From the NCBI RefSeq assembly GCF_040686855.1, contig NZ_JBFBOG010000002.1:62001-126000 (forward strand): DNA of 64,000 nt, in the 5' to 3' direction. The notes under the pieces were generated by a model. It had not been told where the DNA came from. It saw nothing but the letters and a program-made list of their open reading frames with translations, and did not search any database. This DNA is from Leifsonia sp040686855 (GTDB lineage Bacteria > Actinomycetota > Actinomycetes > Actinomycetales > Microbacteriaceae). The position numbers were made by a program, and so were the translations under genes. Shown piece by piece: positions 1 through 7,588 of the stretch (position 1 is its first letter; every line of letters starts with the position of its first letter).

Positions 1-1277
1 CCGAGCGCGAGCACGCGGCCGGAGGGCGCCTGGCCGCGTCCGGCCTCCACACCCGCGATCTTGATGACGTAGGTCGCGGGCGGCAGCTCGGCGCTGTCGC
101 GCGTGCGCACGGGCGGGACGATGATGCCGAGCTCCAGCGCGATCTTCCGCCGCAGCGCCCGCACCCGCGCGAGGAGGTCGTCGGACGCGCCGCTCACGAT
201 GTCGACCAGGTCCGGCGCAAGCGTGATCTCGAGCGCGTGGACGCGCATCTGCTCGATGAGGTCTTCCGTGGTCTCGCTCTTCGTGGCCGTGGCGACCGCG
301 TTCTTCGCCGCCTCCGCCTTCTTCTGGGCGGCCTGCGCGGTCTTGATGCGCTGCGAGGCGAGGATGAGGAACGCCCCGACGAGCACGAACGGGATGATCG
401 GCATGCCGGGGATGAGCGCCAGCACGATGGCGGCGCATCCCGCGATCATCAGCGCGTTGCGCGACTGGCTCAGCTGGTTGCTCGCGGTCGTGCCCATCTC
501 GGACTCGGCGTTGGACCGGGTGACGATCATGCCGGTCGACACCGCCATGAGGAGCGCCGGGATCTGCGACACCAGGCCGTCGCCGATGGTGAGCAGCGTG
601 TAGTGGCTCACTGCGTCGCCGATGTCCATGCCGCGCTGGATCATGCCGATCGCGATGCCGCCGACGACGTTGATGACGATGATGAGGATGCCGGCGATCG
701 CGTCGCCCTTGACGAACTTCGAGGCGCCGTCCATCGCGCCGTAGAAGTCCGCCTCCGCCGACACCTCCGCGCGGCGGGCGCGCGCCTGCTCCTCGGTGAT
801 GAGGCCCGCGTTCAGGTCGGCGTCGATCGCCATCTGCTTGCCCGGCATCGCGTCGAGCGTGAACCGCGCGCCGACTTCGGCAACGCGCTCGGCGCCCTTG
901 GTGACGACGATGAACTGGATGACGACCAGGATGAGGAAGACGACGGCGCCGATGATGATCGACCCGCCCACAGCGACGTGCCCGAACGCTTGGATGACCT
1001 GCCCGGCGAATCCATCACCGAGCACCAGGCGCGTGGACGCGACGTTGAGTCCGAGCCGGAACAGCGTCGCGACGAGCAGCAGCGACGGGAAGACGGAGAA
1101 GTCGAGCGGCTTCTTGACGAACATCGTGGTCAGCAGAATGACCAGCGCCAGCATGATGTTGACGATGATGAGCAGGTCGAGCAGCCACGCGGGCACCGGC
1201 ACGACCAGCAGCATGACGATGCCGACGACGCCGATCGGCACCGCGATCTTCCCGGCCAGTCCCTTGTTCTGCTTCAC
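1..1277 (-). CDS. flhA: Flagellar export gate protein FlhA (C-terminus cut off by window edge)
   Basis: FlhA forms the nonameric ring of the flagellar type III export apparatus, with an N-terminal membrane domain and a cytoplasmic docking domain for chaperone-substrate complexes. About 425 codons are visible. They encode several hydrophobic helices, the conserved FHIPEP-type segment (ARFTLDAMPGKQMAID) near residue 145, further membrane segments to about residue 310, and the start of the cytoplasmic domain. The GTG start at 1277 was chosen because it overlaps the flhB stop as GTGA and begins a typical hydrophobic N-terminus. The gene is the last visible one of the leftward fliO-P-Q-R-flhB-flhA operon, and the reading frame stays open to base 1. 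Confidence 0.95.
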   Translation of the reverse strand, partial: MKQNKGLAGKIAVPIGVVGIVMLLVVPVPAWLLDLLIIVNIMLALVILLTTMFVKKPLDFSVFPSLLLVATLFRLGLNVASTRLVLGDGFAGQVIQAFGHVAVGGSIIIGAVVFLILVVIQFIVVTKGAERVAEVGARFTLDAMPGKQMAIDADLNAGLITEEQARARRAEVSAEADFYGAMDGASKFVKGDAIAGILIIVINVVGGIAIGMIQRGMDIGDAVSHYTLLTIGDGLVSQIPALLMAVSTGMIVTRSNAESEMGTTASNQLSQSRNALMIAGCAAIVLALIPGMPIIPFVLVGAFLILASQRIKTAQAAQKKAEAAKNAVATATKSETTEDLIEQMRVHALEITLAPDLVDIVSGASDDLLARVRALRRKIALELGIIVPPVRTRDSAELPPATYVIKIAGVEAGRGQAPSGRVLAL

Positions 1278-2365
1278 GACAGCCCTCCCAGCTGGGGTCG
1301 CATGGTGTGGATTCCGGCGGACGAGCCGCGCTTCTTGAGCGACATCACGAAGGCGAGCACCCGCGCCACCGCGTTGTAGAGCTCGACCGGGATCTCGTCC
1401 CCGATGTCGCACCCGGCGTGCAGGGCTCGCGCGAGCGGGATGTCCTTGACGATCGGCACCCGCTCCTCCTCCGCCTTCTCGCGGATGCGCAGCGCGATGG
1501 CGCCCGCGCCCTTCGCGACGACGCGCGGCGCCGACTTGCCCGGCTCGTACTTCACGGCGACGGCGATGTGGGTCGGGTTCACGAGCACCACATCCGAGCC
1601 TCCGATCGCGGCGATCATGCGGTTACGGCTCATCGCGAGCTGGCGCGAGCGCCGCTGCGAGCGCACCAGCGGGTCGCCCTCGGTGTTCTTGTTCTCGTCG
1701 CGGACTTCCTGCTTGCTCATGCGCGTGTGCTTGCGGTTACGGCGCATCACCACGAGCACGTCGAGCCCGGCCAGAACGAGACCGGCGCCGACCGCCGCCT
1801 GCAGCAGCCCCGCGGTGCCACCGGATGCGGCCGAGAGCAGCGACGCGAGCGGCATGGAGCCGGAGGTCAGCAGCACCGGCATCAGCCCCTGCACGACGAG
1901 ATACAGCCCGATCGCGACGACCGCCGACTTGAGCAGGGTCTTCGCACCCTCCCAGAGCGCGCGCATCCCGAACACCCGACCGAGACCCTGGACGAGGTTG
2001 AACTGCTCGTACTTGCCCTCGAGCTTCTTGAAGTGGATGCCGCCCTGCACCGCCGCCGCACCCACCACGGCGAGCGCCCCCACCGCGAGCAGCGGTCCGA
2101 TGGTCGCCATGATGCTGCCGAAGCCGTCGCCGAGGGCTGCCACCGCCTTCGCCGGGTCCGGGCTCTCGATCACCGAGCGCACCGAAAACAGCTGGTCGAT
2201 CGCCGCGGTGGCCCCCTGCTGCATCGTGAAGGGGAGCATGACCGCGGCGGCGCCGACGCCGACCCAGGCGGTGAGGTCCATCGACTTGGAGAGGCGGCCC
2301 TTGGAGCGGGCCTCCTTCATCCGCTTGTCGGTCGCCTTCTCGGTGCGTTCCTGCGCGTCGCTCAT
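1274..2365 (-). CDS. flhB: Flagellar export switch protein FlhB
   Basis: FlhB is the membrane protein of the flagellar type III secretion gate that switches substrate class from hook to filament by autocleavage. The 363-residue product has a basic N-terminus, four hydrophobic segments between about residues 32 and 210, and a cytoplasmic domain with the autocleavage motif NPTH at residues 263-266. The ATG at 2365 overlaps the fliR stop by 4 bp (ATGA), and the stop overlaps the flhA GTG, so translation is probably coupled. The length is normal for the family. Confidence 0.97.
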   Translation of the reverse strand: MSDAQERTEKATDKRMKEARSKGRLSKSMDLTAWVGVGAAAVMLPFTMQQGATAAIDQLFSVRSVIESPDPAKAVAALGDGFGSIMATIGPLLAVGALAVVGAAAVQGGIHFKKLEGKYEQFNLVQGLGRVFGMRALWEGAKTLLKSAVVAIGLYLVVQGLMPVLLTSGSMPLASLLSAASGGTAGLLQAAVGAGLVLAGLDVLVVMRRNRKHTRMSKQEVRDENKNTEGDPLVRSQRRSRQLAMSRNRMIAAIGGSDVVLVNPTHIAVAVKYEPGKSAPRVVAKGAGAIALRIREKAEEERVPIVKDIPLARALHAGCDIGDEIPVELYNAVARVLAFVMSLKKRGSSAGIHTMRPQLGGLS

Positions 2366-3123
2366 CGGCCCACCCCCAGCATGGTCTTGACGGCGGTGTC
2401 GGTGAGTCCGGAGACGACGCCGGGCAGCGCGACGAACACGATCGCCGAGAGCACGACGGTCAGCATGATCTTGAGCGGGAACCCGAGCGAGAACGCGTTG
2501 AGCGCGGGGGCGACGCGGGTCAGGAGGCCGAGCCCGACGTCCGCCAGGAACAGCACCACGATGAGCGGCCCGGCGATCTGCAGGGCCGCGAGGAACATCT
2601 GGGTCACCCCGTTCACCATCTCCTTCGCCGGGTCGGCCATGCTGAGCCCGGTGGCGAGCGGGATGGCGTCGAACGACCGCACCAGGCCGCCGATGATGAG
2701 CTGGTAGCCGCCGGACGCGAACAGCAGCGCGAGCGCGGTGAGTTGGAACATGCGGGTGAACTGCGCGCCGTTGATCATGGCCTGCGGGTCGAACGCCTGC
2801 GCGAGCTGGAAGCCGCCGAACAGGTCGATGAAGCTGCCCGCCGACTGGATGGCCGCGAACACCAGGAAGACGAGGAACCCGAGCGTCGCCCCCACGGCGA
2901 GCTCGCGCACCAGGTCGAGTAGGAACGCTCCCGTGTCACCGGAGTGGTAGCCGGCGCCGACACGCGGGGCGACCGCGACAGCCAGGCCGATCGCGAGCAT
3001 CCCCTTCACCTGCGCCGGGAACCCGTTGTAGGAGAACGGCGGCGCGATCACCAGGAAGGCCACCATGCGCAGGGATGCGAGCGCGATAGCCTCTATGGCC
3101 GCGAGGTCGATGGGGATGTTCAT
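2362..3123 (-). CDS. fliR: Flagellar export gate protein FliR
   Basis: FliR is part of the FliP5-Q4-R1 export-gate core inside the MS ring. The 253-residue product starts MNIPIDLAAIEAIALAS and is almost entirely hydrophobic, with about six predicted membrane helices, as usual for the family. The open frame extends upstream of 3123. The ATG at 3123 is preferred because it overlaps the fliQ stop by one base (TGATG) and gives a standard FliR N-terminus. The 3' end overlaps flhB by 4 bp. Confidence 0.95.
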   Translation of the reverse strand: MNIPIDLAAIEAIALASLRMVAFLVIAPPFSYNGFPAQVKGMLAIGLAVAVAPRVGAGYHSGDTGAFLLDLVRELAVGATLGFLVFLVFAAIQSAGSFIDLFGGFQLAQAFDPQAMINGAQFTRMFQLTALALLFASGGYQLIIGGLVRSFDAIPLATGLSMADPAKEMVNGVTQMFLAALQIAGPLIVVLFLADVGLGLLTRVAPALNAFSLGFPLKIMLTVVLSAIVFVALPGVVSGLTDTAVKTMLGVGR

Positions 3124-3398
3124 CACCCACCGCCCAGCAGCAGCGGGATCTTGTCGAACAGAACGTGCGTGAAGGAGACCAGCTCGGAGATCATCCACTG
3201 GCCGCAGATGATGAGCGCCACCGCGACCGCGGCGGCCTTCGGCACGAACGAGAGCGTGACCTCCTGGATCTGCGTGATGGACTGCACGAGCGAGATCGCG
3301 AAGCCGACGACGAGCGCCGTGATGACGATCGGAGCGGCCAGCTTCGCGGTGACCATGAGGCCCTGCATGGCGATGTCGAGGACGGCGGCCGGGTTCAT
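3123..3398 (-). CDS. fliQ: Flagellar export gate protein FliQ
   Basis: FliQ is a small two-helix subunit of the flagellar export gate. The 91-residue product has two hydrophobic segments (about residues 13-40 and 50-72) separated by the conserved SLVQSITQIQEVTLSFVPK loop, the family hallmark. The ATG at 3398 overlaps the fliP stop by 4 bp (ATGA), and the stop overlaps the fliR ATG by one base. The size matches the family norm of about 90 residues. Confidence 0.96.
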   Translation of the reverse strand: MNPAAVLDIAMQGLMVTAKLAAPIVITALVVGFAISLVQSITQIQEVTLSFVPKAAAVAVALIICGQWMISELVSFTHVLFDKIPLLLGGG

Positions 3399-4222
3399 CC
3401 GCTGCTCCCGTAACTCGTGATGAGGCTCTGGATGATGAGCCCCCATCCGTCGACCAGCACGAACAGCAGGATCTTGAACGGCAGCGAGATCATCACGGGC
3501 GGGAGCATCATCATGCCCATCGACATCAGCGCGGCGGACACGACCATGTCGATGACGAGGAACGGCACGAAGATGACGAAGCCGATGATGAACGCGGCCC
3601 GCAACTCCGAGATCATGAACGCCGGGATCAGCGTGAGCATCGGGACGCTGCTCATCGTGCTCGGGTTCGGGCGCCCGGCGGCGCGCGTCATGAGCGCGAT
3701 GTCCTCCTCGCGCGTGTGCGCGGCCATGAAGTGCCGGAGCGGTCCCTCTGCGGCCTGGACCGCGCCGGTGAAATCGATGTGGCCGGCCAGGTAGGGCTGC
3801 ACGGCCGAGTTGTTGATGTCCACCAGCACCGGGCTCATGATGAACAGGCTCAGGAACAGGGCGAGGCCGGCGAGCACCTGGTTCGGCGGGATGGACGGCA
3901 GCGCGAGCGCGTTCCGCGTGATCGCGAGCACCACGAAGATCTTGGTGAACGACGACATCATCAGCAGCAGCGCGGGCGCCACCGACAGGACGGTGATGCC
4001 GACGAGCGTGAGGATCGCCGCGTTCGGCGTGCCGTTCGGTCCGTTGATGTCGACGGTGATCCCGCCGGTGCCGCCGGGACCGGCCGGCCCGGACGGAGTG
4101 GGGACCGGCGTCGGGACGGCGTGGGCGGCGTTCGCGCCGAGCAGCACGATCGCGACGGCGACCACGGCCACGAGCGCGCCGGCGACGGCCAGACGGGGAA
4201 GCCTCCCCGTTCCCGCCGTCAC
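3395..4222 (-). CDS. fliP: Flagellar export gate protein FliP
   Basis: FliP is the pentameric core of the flagellar export gate. The 275-residue product carries an N-terminal hydrophobic signal segment (residues 7-35) and a short Pro/Gly-rich stretch. The conserved FliP body follows, including LVGITVLSVAPALLLMMSSF and IPAFMISELRAAFIIGF, with about four membrane helices. The GTG at 4222 was chosen because it overlaps the fliO stop as GTGA and leaves the signal peptide intact. A longer in-frame opening upstream only runs antisense through fliO. Confidence 0.95.
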   Translation of the reverse strand: MTAGTGRLPRLAVAGALVAVVAVAIVLLGANAAHAVPTPVPTPSGPAGPGGTGGITVDINGPNGTPNAAILTLVGITVLSVAPALLLMMSSFTKIFVVLAITRNALALPSIPPNQVLAGLALFLSLFIMSPVLVDINNSAVQPYLAGHIDFTGAVQAAEGPLRHFMAAHTREEDIALMTRAAGRPNPSTMSSVPMLTLIPAFMISELRAAFIIGFVIFVPFLVIDMVVSAALMSMGMMMLPPVMISLPFKILLFVLVDGWGLIIQSLITSYGSSG

Positions 4223-4722
4223 TTCTTGGGCCGCACCGCCGAACTCGCCTGCCGCCAGGTGGCCGGGGACAGGATCGAGCCTTTGAGTGCCTCGTCGAAG
4301 AGCGAGGCGCGTCCCTGCGCCGTGAGGAAGTCGGCATCCTGCCTGGTGGTCGTGGTGGTGCTGATGGTGCTGCTCGCGGATGCGTCGTCCGTCCCGGTGC
4401 GGACCTCGGTCTGCACCTCGGCCGGGGCCTCGGGCACGCGGACGAGCGGGGTGACGTCCGCGTCCTGCGGACGGTCGGAGGTGTGGAGCACTGACACCTG
4501 ACGCTCGGTCACGCCGAGCACGAACCGGTTGCCGTCCACATCCACGACGACCACCGACGCCTTCGGTCCGACGCCCTGCCAGCCGACGACGGTCACCGCG
4601 TTGCCGCGGCGCCTCCGCGCGGAGGTGCGGCCCTTGGTGACGCGACGCTGCACGAACCACAGCAGCGCCACCATCACGCCCAGCACGACGAGCACGCGCA
4701 GGGCGATGAACAGGGTCTCCAC
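4219..4722 (-). CDS. fliO: Flagellar biosynthetic protein FliO, probably leaderless
   Basis: FliO helps assemble the FliP ring. The 167-residue product has one N-terminal membrane helix (about residues 4-22), then the FliO-type cytoplasmic beta domain with VVGWQGVGPKASVVVVDVDGN and RFVLGVTERQVSVLHT, and a Ser/Thr-rich tail. The GTG at 4722 is preferred: it lies just before the membrane helix and exactly 8 nt after a sigma-28-type -10 element, so the mRNA should begin at or next to the start codon. No Shine-Dalgarno sequence fits in that space. The gene heads the fliO-flhA unit and is cut off from fliN by an opposite-strand gene. Confidence 0.88.
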   Translation of the reverse strand: METLFIALRVLVVLGVMVALLWFVQRRVTKGRTSARRRRGNAVTVVGWQGVGPKASVVVVDVDGNRFVLGVTERQVSVLHTSDRPQDADVTPLVRVPEAPAEVQTEVRTGTDDASASSTISTTTTTRQDADFLTAQGRASLFDEALKGSILSPATWRQASSAVRPKK

Positions 4723-4730
4723 GAACCGCT

Positions 4731-4757
4731 CTATCGGCCGGTGCGGCCGAGCCGTTA
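4731..4757 (-). promoter_or_regulatory. Sigma-28 (FliA-type) promoter of fliO operon
   Basis: On the minus strand, TAAC (4757-4754), a 15-nt spacer and GCCGATAG (4738-4731) match the sigma-28/SigD consensus TAAA-N15-GCCGATAA. The fliO GTG begins 8 nt after the last G, which implies a leaderless transcript. The 15-nt spacer agrees with that of the fliM promoter at 10 of 15 positions. Confidence 0.88.
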
Positions 4758-4763
4758 GTCCGT

Positions 4764-4842
4764 TCCCACACGCGAAGTGCAGCTTGTCGCGCACTCCTTC
4801 GGCGCGTCGTCCGCAGTTACCTGCACTTCGCGGGAGGTGGGA
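4764..4842. repeat. Palindromic intergenic repeat, copy A
   Basis: Perfect 12-bp arms CGCGAAGTGCAG (4771-4782) and CTGCACTTCGCG (4821-4832) flank a 38-nt loop. Outer arms TCCCAC (4764-4769) and GTGGGA (4837-4842) can extend the hairpin. The core CGCGAAGTGCAG(G/C)T also occurs in both arms of the element at 11644-11710. The element sits between the fliO promoter and the SUMF1-fold gene. A terminator function is possible but there is no T-tract. Confidence 0.8.
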
Positions 4843-4851
4843 GAAGCGTGA

Positions 4852-4857
4852 CAGGCT
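4852..4857 (+). promoter_or_regulatory. Candidate -10 element of leaderless SUMF1-fold gene
   Basis: CAGGCT lies exactly 6 nt before the GTG at 4864. This is the same geometry as the TANNNT-N6-start arrangements elsewhere in the window. The first base departs from TANNNT and no convincing -35 is seen. Confidence 0.4.
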
Positions 4858-4863
4858 GGATGC

Positions 4864-5511
4864 GTGGACATCGAGCTGGCGCGCATCCCGGCGGGCACCG
4901 TGCAGCTGCACGACGCGCGGCTCAAGCGGCGCTGGACCGTCGAGCTGGAGCCGTTCGAGCTCGGTGTCTTCGCCGTCACGGAGGCGGACGTCGCCGAGCT
5001 GATCGGCGAGCCGTCGACACACCCCCGGCGCCCGGCGACCGGCATCAGCTGGCAGCGCGCCGTCCGGCTGTGCAACGCCGCCTCGGAGTGGGAGGGATTC
5101 GACCCGGCGTACACGTTCGACGGCGAGGACGTCACCTGGCACGTGGACGCGGACGGCTACCGGCTGCCGACCGAGGCGGAGTGGGAATTCGCCTGTCGCG
5201 CTGGATCCACCGGACCCCACTACGGCCCGCTGACGGAGGTCGCCTGGACGAGCGCCGACGGGCTGAGCGCGCCGGCGGACGTCGGCCTGCGCCTGCCCAA
5301 CCTGAACGGCCTGTTCGACACGCTCGGCAACGTATGGGAGTGGTGCTGGGACCTCCTCGACCCCGACGACGACAGCGACGACCGGGTCTTTCGTGGCGGG
5401 GGTTTTGCCGACGACGCCTGGAGCGTGCGGGCATCCGTCCGCCGCGGTGGCCGTCCGCGGTCGCAGCAGCCGGATGTCGGGGTGCGGTTCGCGCGCGGCG
5501 CGCGGGAGTGA
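4864..5511 (+). CDS. SUMF1/formylglycine-generating-enzyme-fold protein, non-catalytic type
   Basis: The 215-residue protein has the SUMF1 fold. It starts with the IPAGTVQLHD segment typical of this family, then a variable middle, the signature GYRLPTEAEWEFACRAGS (about residues 98-115), GNVWEWCWD (about 154-162) and a C-terminal RGGGFADDAWSVRASVRRGG block ending GVRFARG. True formylglycine-generating enzymes carry redox cysteines in the C-terminal block. None is present there, so oxidase activity is unlikely and the role is unknown. The gene lies on the opposite strand inside the otherwise leftward flagellar export operon and is flanked upstream by a palindromic repeat, so it looks like an insertion. 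It converges with fliN and ends 9 bp from the fliN stop. The GTG at 4864 is the only reasonable start. Confidence 0.85.
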   Translation: MDIELARIPAGTVQLHDARLKRRWTVELEPFELGVFAVTEADVAELIGEPSTHPRRPATGISWQRAVRLCNAASEWEGFDPAYTFDGEDVTWHVDADGYRLPTEAEWEFACRAGSTGPHYGPLTEVAWTSADGLSAPADVGLRLPNLNGLFDTLGNVWEWCWDLLDPDDDSDDRVFRGGGFADDAWSVRASVRRGGRPRSQQPDVGVRFARGARE

Positions 5512-5520
5512 TGAGCCGGG

Positions 5521-6237
5521 TCAGTCCAGGTCTTCGGCGGTGTCGAGGATCTTCGTGATCCGCACCGCGTAGTCCTGGTCGACGACCACGATCTCGCCGT
5601 GCGCGATCAGGCGGCCGTTGAGGAGCACGTCCGCGGGCGAGCCGGCGGAGCGGTCCAGCTCGATGACCGCGCCCGGCTCCATCGCCAGCACGTCGCGGAC
5701 CGCCATGCGGGTGCGGCCGATCTCGACCGTGAGCGCCATCTCCACGTTGCTGATGCGCGCCAGCTTGCCGCCGAGCGCGCCGACGCCGGGTCGCTCGGCC
5801 ACAGCCGCTCGGCCACGGAGCGCGAACCAGCCCGCGACCCCAGCAGGTCCGGAGAGCGCGAAGACGGTGGTGGCCGGGTCCGCGAACAGCGCCGCGGCGT
5901 CCTCCGCGCGGGCGTCGTCCAGCACGCCGGCGCCGAGGGTGTCGCTCGCCGCCTCGAGGGCCGGCTGGAGCACGTCCTGAAGCGCGACGACCGGCGAGCC
6001 GTCCGCGCCCTCATCGACCAGCTGCGGCGCCTCCAGCAGCACCACGGCCAGGTCGGCGGAGACCGCGCCGACGAAGGTCGCGACGACCGCCTGCACGCCG
6101 ACGGGCACATCCGAGCCCTGGGCGATGAGAGGGGACAGCGGCGTGCCGGTCGGGAGCACGCGGGCGAGTGCGTCGGCGGCCGCCTGCGCCTGGCCGAGGG
6201 AGAGTCCGGAGGCGTTGGCGATGCTGGTCATGCTCAT
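5521..6237 (-). CDS. fliN: Flagellar motor switch protein FliN
   Basis: FliN is part of the C-ring, sets rotation direction and docks export cargo. The 238-residue product has a long N-terminal region (about 1-155) and a C-terminal SpoA/FliMN domain (about 160-235) with the conserved ISNVEMALTVEIGRTRM, VLAMEPGAVIELDR and GEIVVVDQDYAVRITKIL segments. The N-terminal extension resembles the CheC-like extension of FliY but is not clearly recognisable. The ATG at 6237 follows the fliM stop by 3 nt with AGAGGA upstream. A second ATG two codons on is also possible. Confidence 0.93.
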   Translation of the reverse strand: MSMTSIANASGLSLGQAQAAADALARVLPTGTPLSPLIAQGSDVPVGVQAVVATFVGAVSADLAVVLLEAPQLVDEGADGSPVVALQDVLQPALEAASDTLGAGVLDDARAEDAAALFADPATTVFALSGPAGVAGWFALRGRAAVAERPGVGALGGKLARISNVEMALTVEIGRTRMAVRDVLAMEPGAVIELDRSAGSPADVLLNGRLIAHGEIVVVDQDYAVRITKILDTAEDLD

Positions 6238-6240
6238 GGT

Positions 6241-7125
6241 TCAGTCCTCTGTGTCGATGATCACGCAGGCGAGACGGGAACCGCTCGAGCCGAGGGCGGC
6301 CGAGGCGACGGTCTGTCCGCCGACGGTGAGGTCGAAGGGTCGGTGCTGCGGATGCGGCAGCGGAAGGAGGTCGCCCACCGACAGCCCGAGCACCACGCTC
6401 GGGCGGACGGTCGCGGGGGCGAGCCTCAGGGCCACCCCCACCGGGACGTGCGCGAGCTGGGCGTCGACCAGCTCTCGGGCGTTCTCGGTGCTGTGGGTGG
6501 GATTGGTCTCGCCGAGCTGCGGCAGCAGCGCCACGGCCGGGATCGCGACGGTCGCGCGCGCCGTGTTCTCGCCCACACGGAGCTCGAAGCCGGCGACGAT
6601 CATCAGCTCGTTGGTGGCCGCGGCCTGCGCGAACTGCGAGTTGTACTGGATGGCGTCCACGCCGATCGCGGTGGTCAGCAGCGAGCCGAGCGAGTAATGC
6701 AGGTCCTCCAGCGCGTCGTCCATCAGCCGCCGCACCAGCGCGTGCTCGATCTGGGTGAAGGTGCGCTCGTGGTCGACGGGCGTGCCCTGTCCGCCGAGCA
6801 TCGCGTTCACCCAGGACAGGGCGGCGATCGTCGGGAACTGGATGACGGCCTTCGGCACGACGTTCTCCAGCTCGCACAGCACCATCGCGGTCGTGGCCGG
6901 CAGTGATGCCGCGTACTCGTCGTACGTCTGCATCTGCACGGTGTCGCACTCGACCTGGCTGAGCACGCGGACCTTGGCGGTCAGCTGCGTGCCCCACTGC
7001 CGCGCGAACGTCTCGAACGCCAGCTCCAGCACCCGCGAATGCTCACGCGCGAGCGTGGTCGGCCGCCGGAAGTCGTAGACGGGCGCCACGGGGGCGTCCG
7101 GCGCGGGGGCCTGCAAGATGGTCAC
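6241..7125 (-). CDS. fliM: Flagellar motor switch protein FliM, probably leaderless
   Basis: FliM is the C-ring subunit that binds phosphorylated CheY and FliG. The 294-residue product shows the FliM middle domain (about residues 45-215, with FETFARQWGTQLTAKV and FPTIAALSWVNAMLGG) and a C-terminal SpoA domain ending at residue 294. The usual N-terminal CheY-binding LSQxEIDALL peptide is not evident. The start is GTG at 7125, 8 nt after a sigma-28 -10 element and without a Shine-Dalgarno sequence, the same layout as fliO. It is cotranscribed with fliN and lies divergent from flbD-motA-motB. Confidence 0.95.
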   Translation of the reverse strand: MTILQAPAPDAPVAPVYDFRRPTTLAREHSRVLELAFETFARQWGTQLTAKVRVLSQVECDTVQMQTYDEYAASLPATTAMVLCELENVVPKAVIQFPTIAALSWVNAMLGGQGTPVDHERTFTQIEHALVRRLMDDALEDLHYSLGSLLTTAIGVDAIQYNSQFAQAAATNELMIVAGFELRVGENTARATVAIPAVALLPQLGETNPTHSTENARELVDAQLAHVPVGVALRLAPATVRPSVVLGLSVGDLLPLPHPQHRPFDLTVGGQTVASAALGSSGSRLACVIIDTED

Positions 7126-7133
7126 GGATGGGT

Positions 7134-7160
7134 CTATCGGCAGGTGCGCCCATCCCGTTA
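7134..7160 (-). promoter_or_regulatory. Sigma-28 promoter of fliM-fliN
   Basis: On the minus strand, TAAC (7160-7157), 15 nt, then GCCGATAG (7141-7134). The fliM GTG follows 8 nt later. This promoter is back to back with the plus-strand copy at 7189-7215. Confidence 0.9.
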
Positions 7161-7188
7161 GGCATCGCGCGAGGATACCCGGTCCCCC

Positions 7189-7215
7189 TAACGACCGACC
7201 GCGGCACGCCGATAG
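7189..7215 (+). promoter_or_regulatory. Sigma-28 promoter of flbD-motA-motB
   Basis: TAAC (7189-7192), 15 nt, then GCCGATAG (7208-7215) on the plus strand. An in-frame GTG at 7223 lies 7 nt downstream and could serve as a leaderless start adding 13 residues to FlbD. Confidence 0.9.
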
Positions 7216-7261
7216 TGGGCTCGTGACGGCTCACCCGGAGCCGAGACCAGGATTCGCGCCC

Positions 7262-7588
7262 ATGATCGTCGTCACCCGACTGAACGACACCCAGTTCGCG
7301 GTCAACCCCGACCTCATCGAGCGCATCCACGCCAGTCCGGACACCACTCTCGTCATGGTCGACGGGGCGAAGTTCATCGTCACCGAGTCCATGTCCGAAG
7401 TGATCGAGAAGATCGCCGCGTACCGGGCGCGTGTGATCGCACTCGCCCACGACCTCCCCGCCGCCGGCCCGCGCCCCGTGCCCGCGCCGCCGCTGGGGCT
7501 CGTGACGCTGACCGGGCTGGAAGACGACGAAGCGGTTCAGGCTCACCCCGAGGCCCTCCCCGTGCCCCTCCGAGCAAGGAAGAAGTAA
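7262..7588 (+). CDS. flbD: FlbD-family flagellar protein
   Basis: FlbD-like small proteins accompany motA/motB in many Gram-positive bacteria, and their biochemical role is unclear. The 108-residue product starts MIVVTRLNDTQFAVNPDLIE, matching the family N-terminus, with a KFIVTESMSEVIEKIAAYR segment near residues 41-59. The C-terminal half is a longer Pro-rich tail. The ATG at 7262 was chosen by family length. The GTG at 7223, seven bases after the sigma-28 element, is in frame and is a real alternative. The stop overlaps the motA ATG by one base (TAATG). Confidence 0.88.
   Translation: MIVVTRLNDTQFAVNPDLIERIHASPDTTLVMVDGAKFIVTESMSEVIEKIAAYRARVIALAHDLPAAGPRPVPAPPLGLVTLTGLEDDEAVQAHPEALPVPLRARKK

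Noticed and set aside
237..1379. 380-codon plus-strand open frame
   Set aside because: It is antisense to flhA, rich in Arg/Asp/His repeats from reverse-frame GC-rich codons, with no domain. flhA on the other strand is unmistakable.
4764..4842. Palindrome as part of a CRISPR array
   Set aside because: Only two dispersed, diverged copies about 6.8 kb apart, with no regular spacers and no cas genes.
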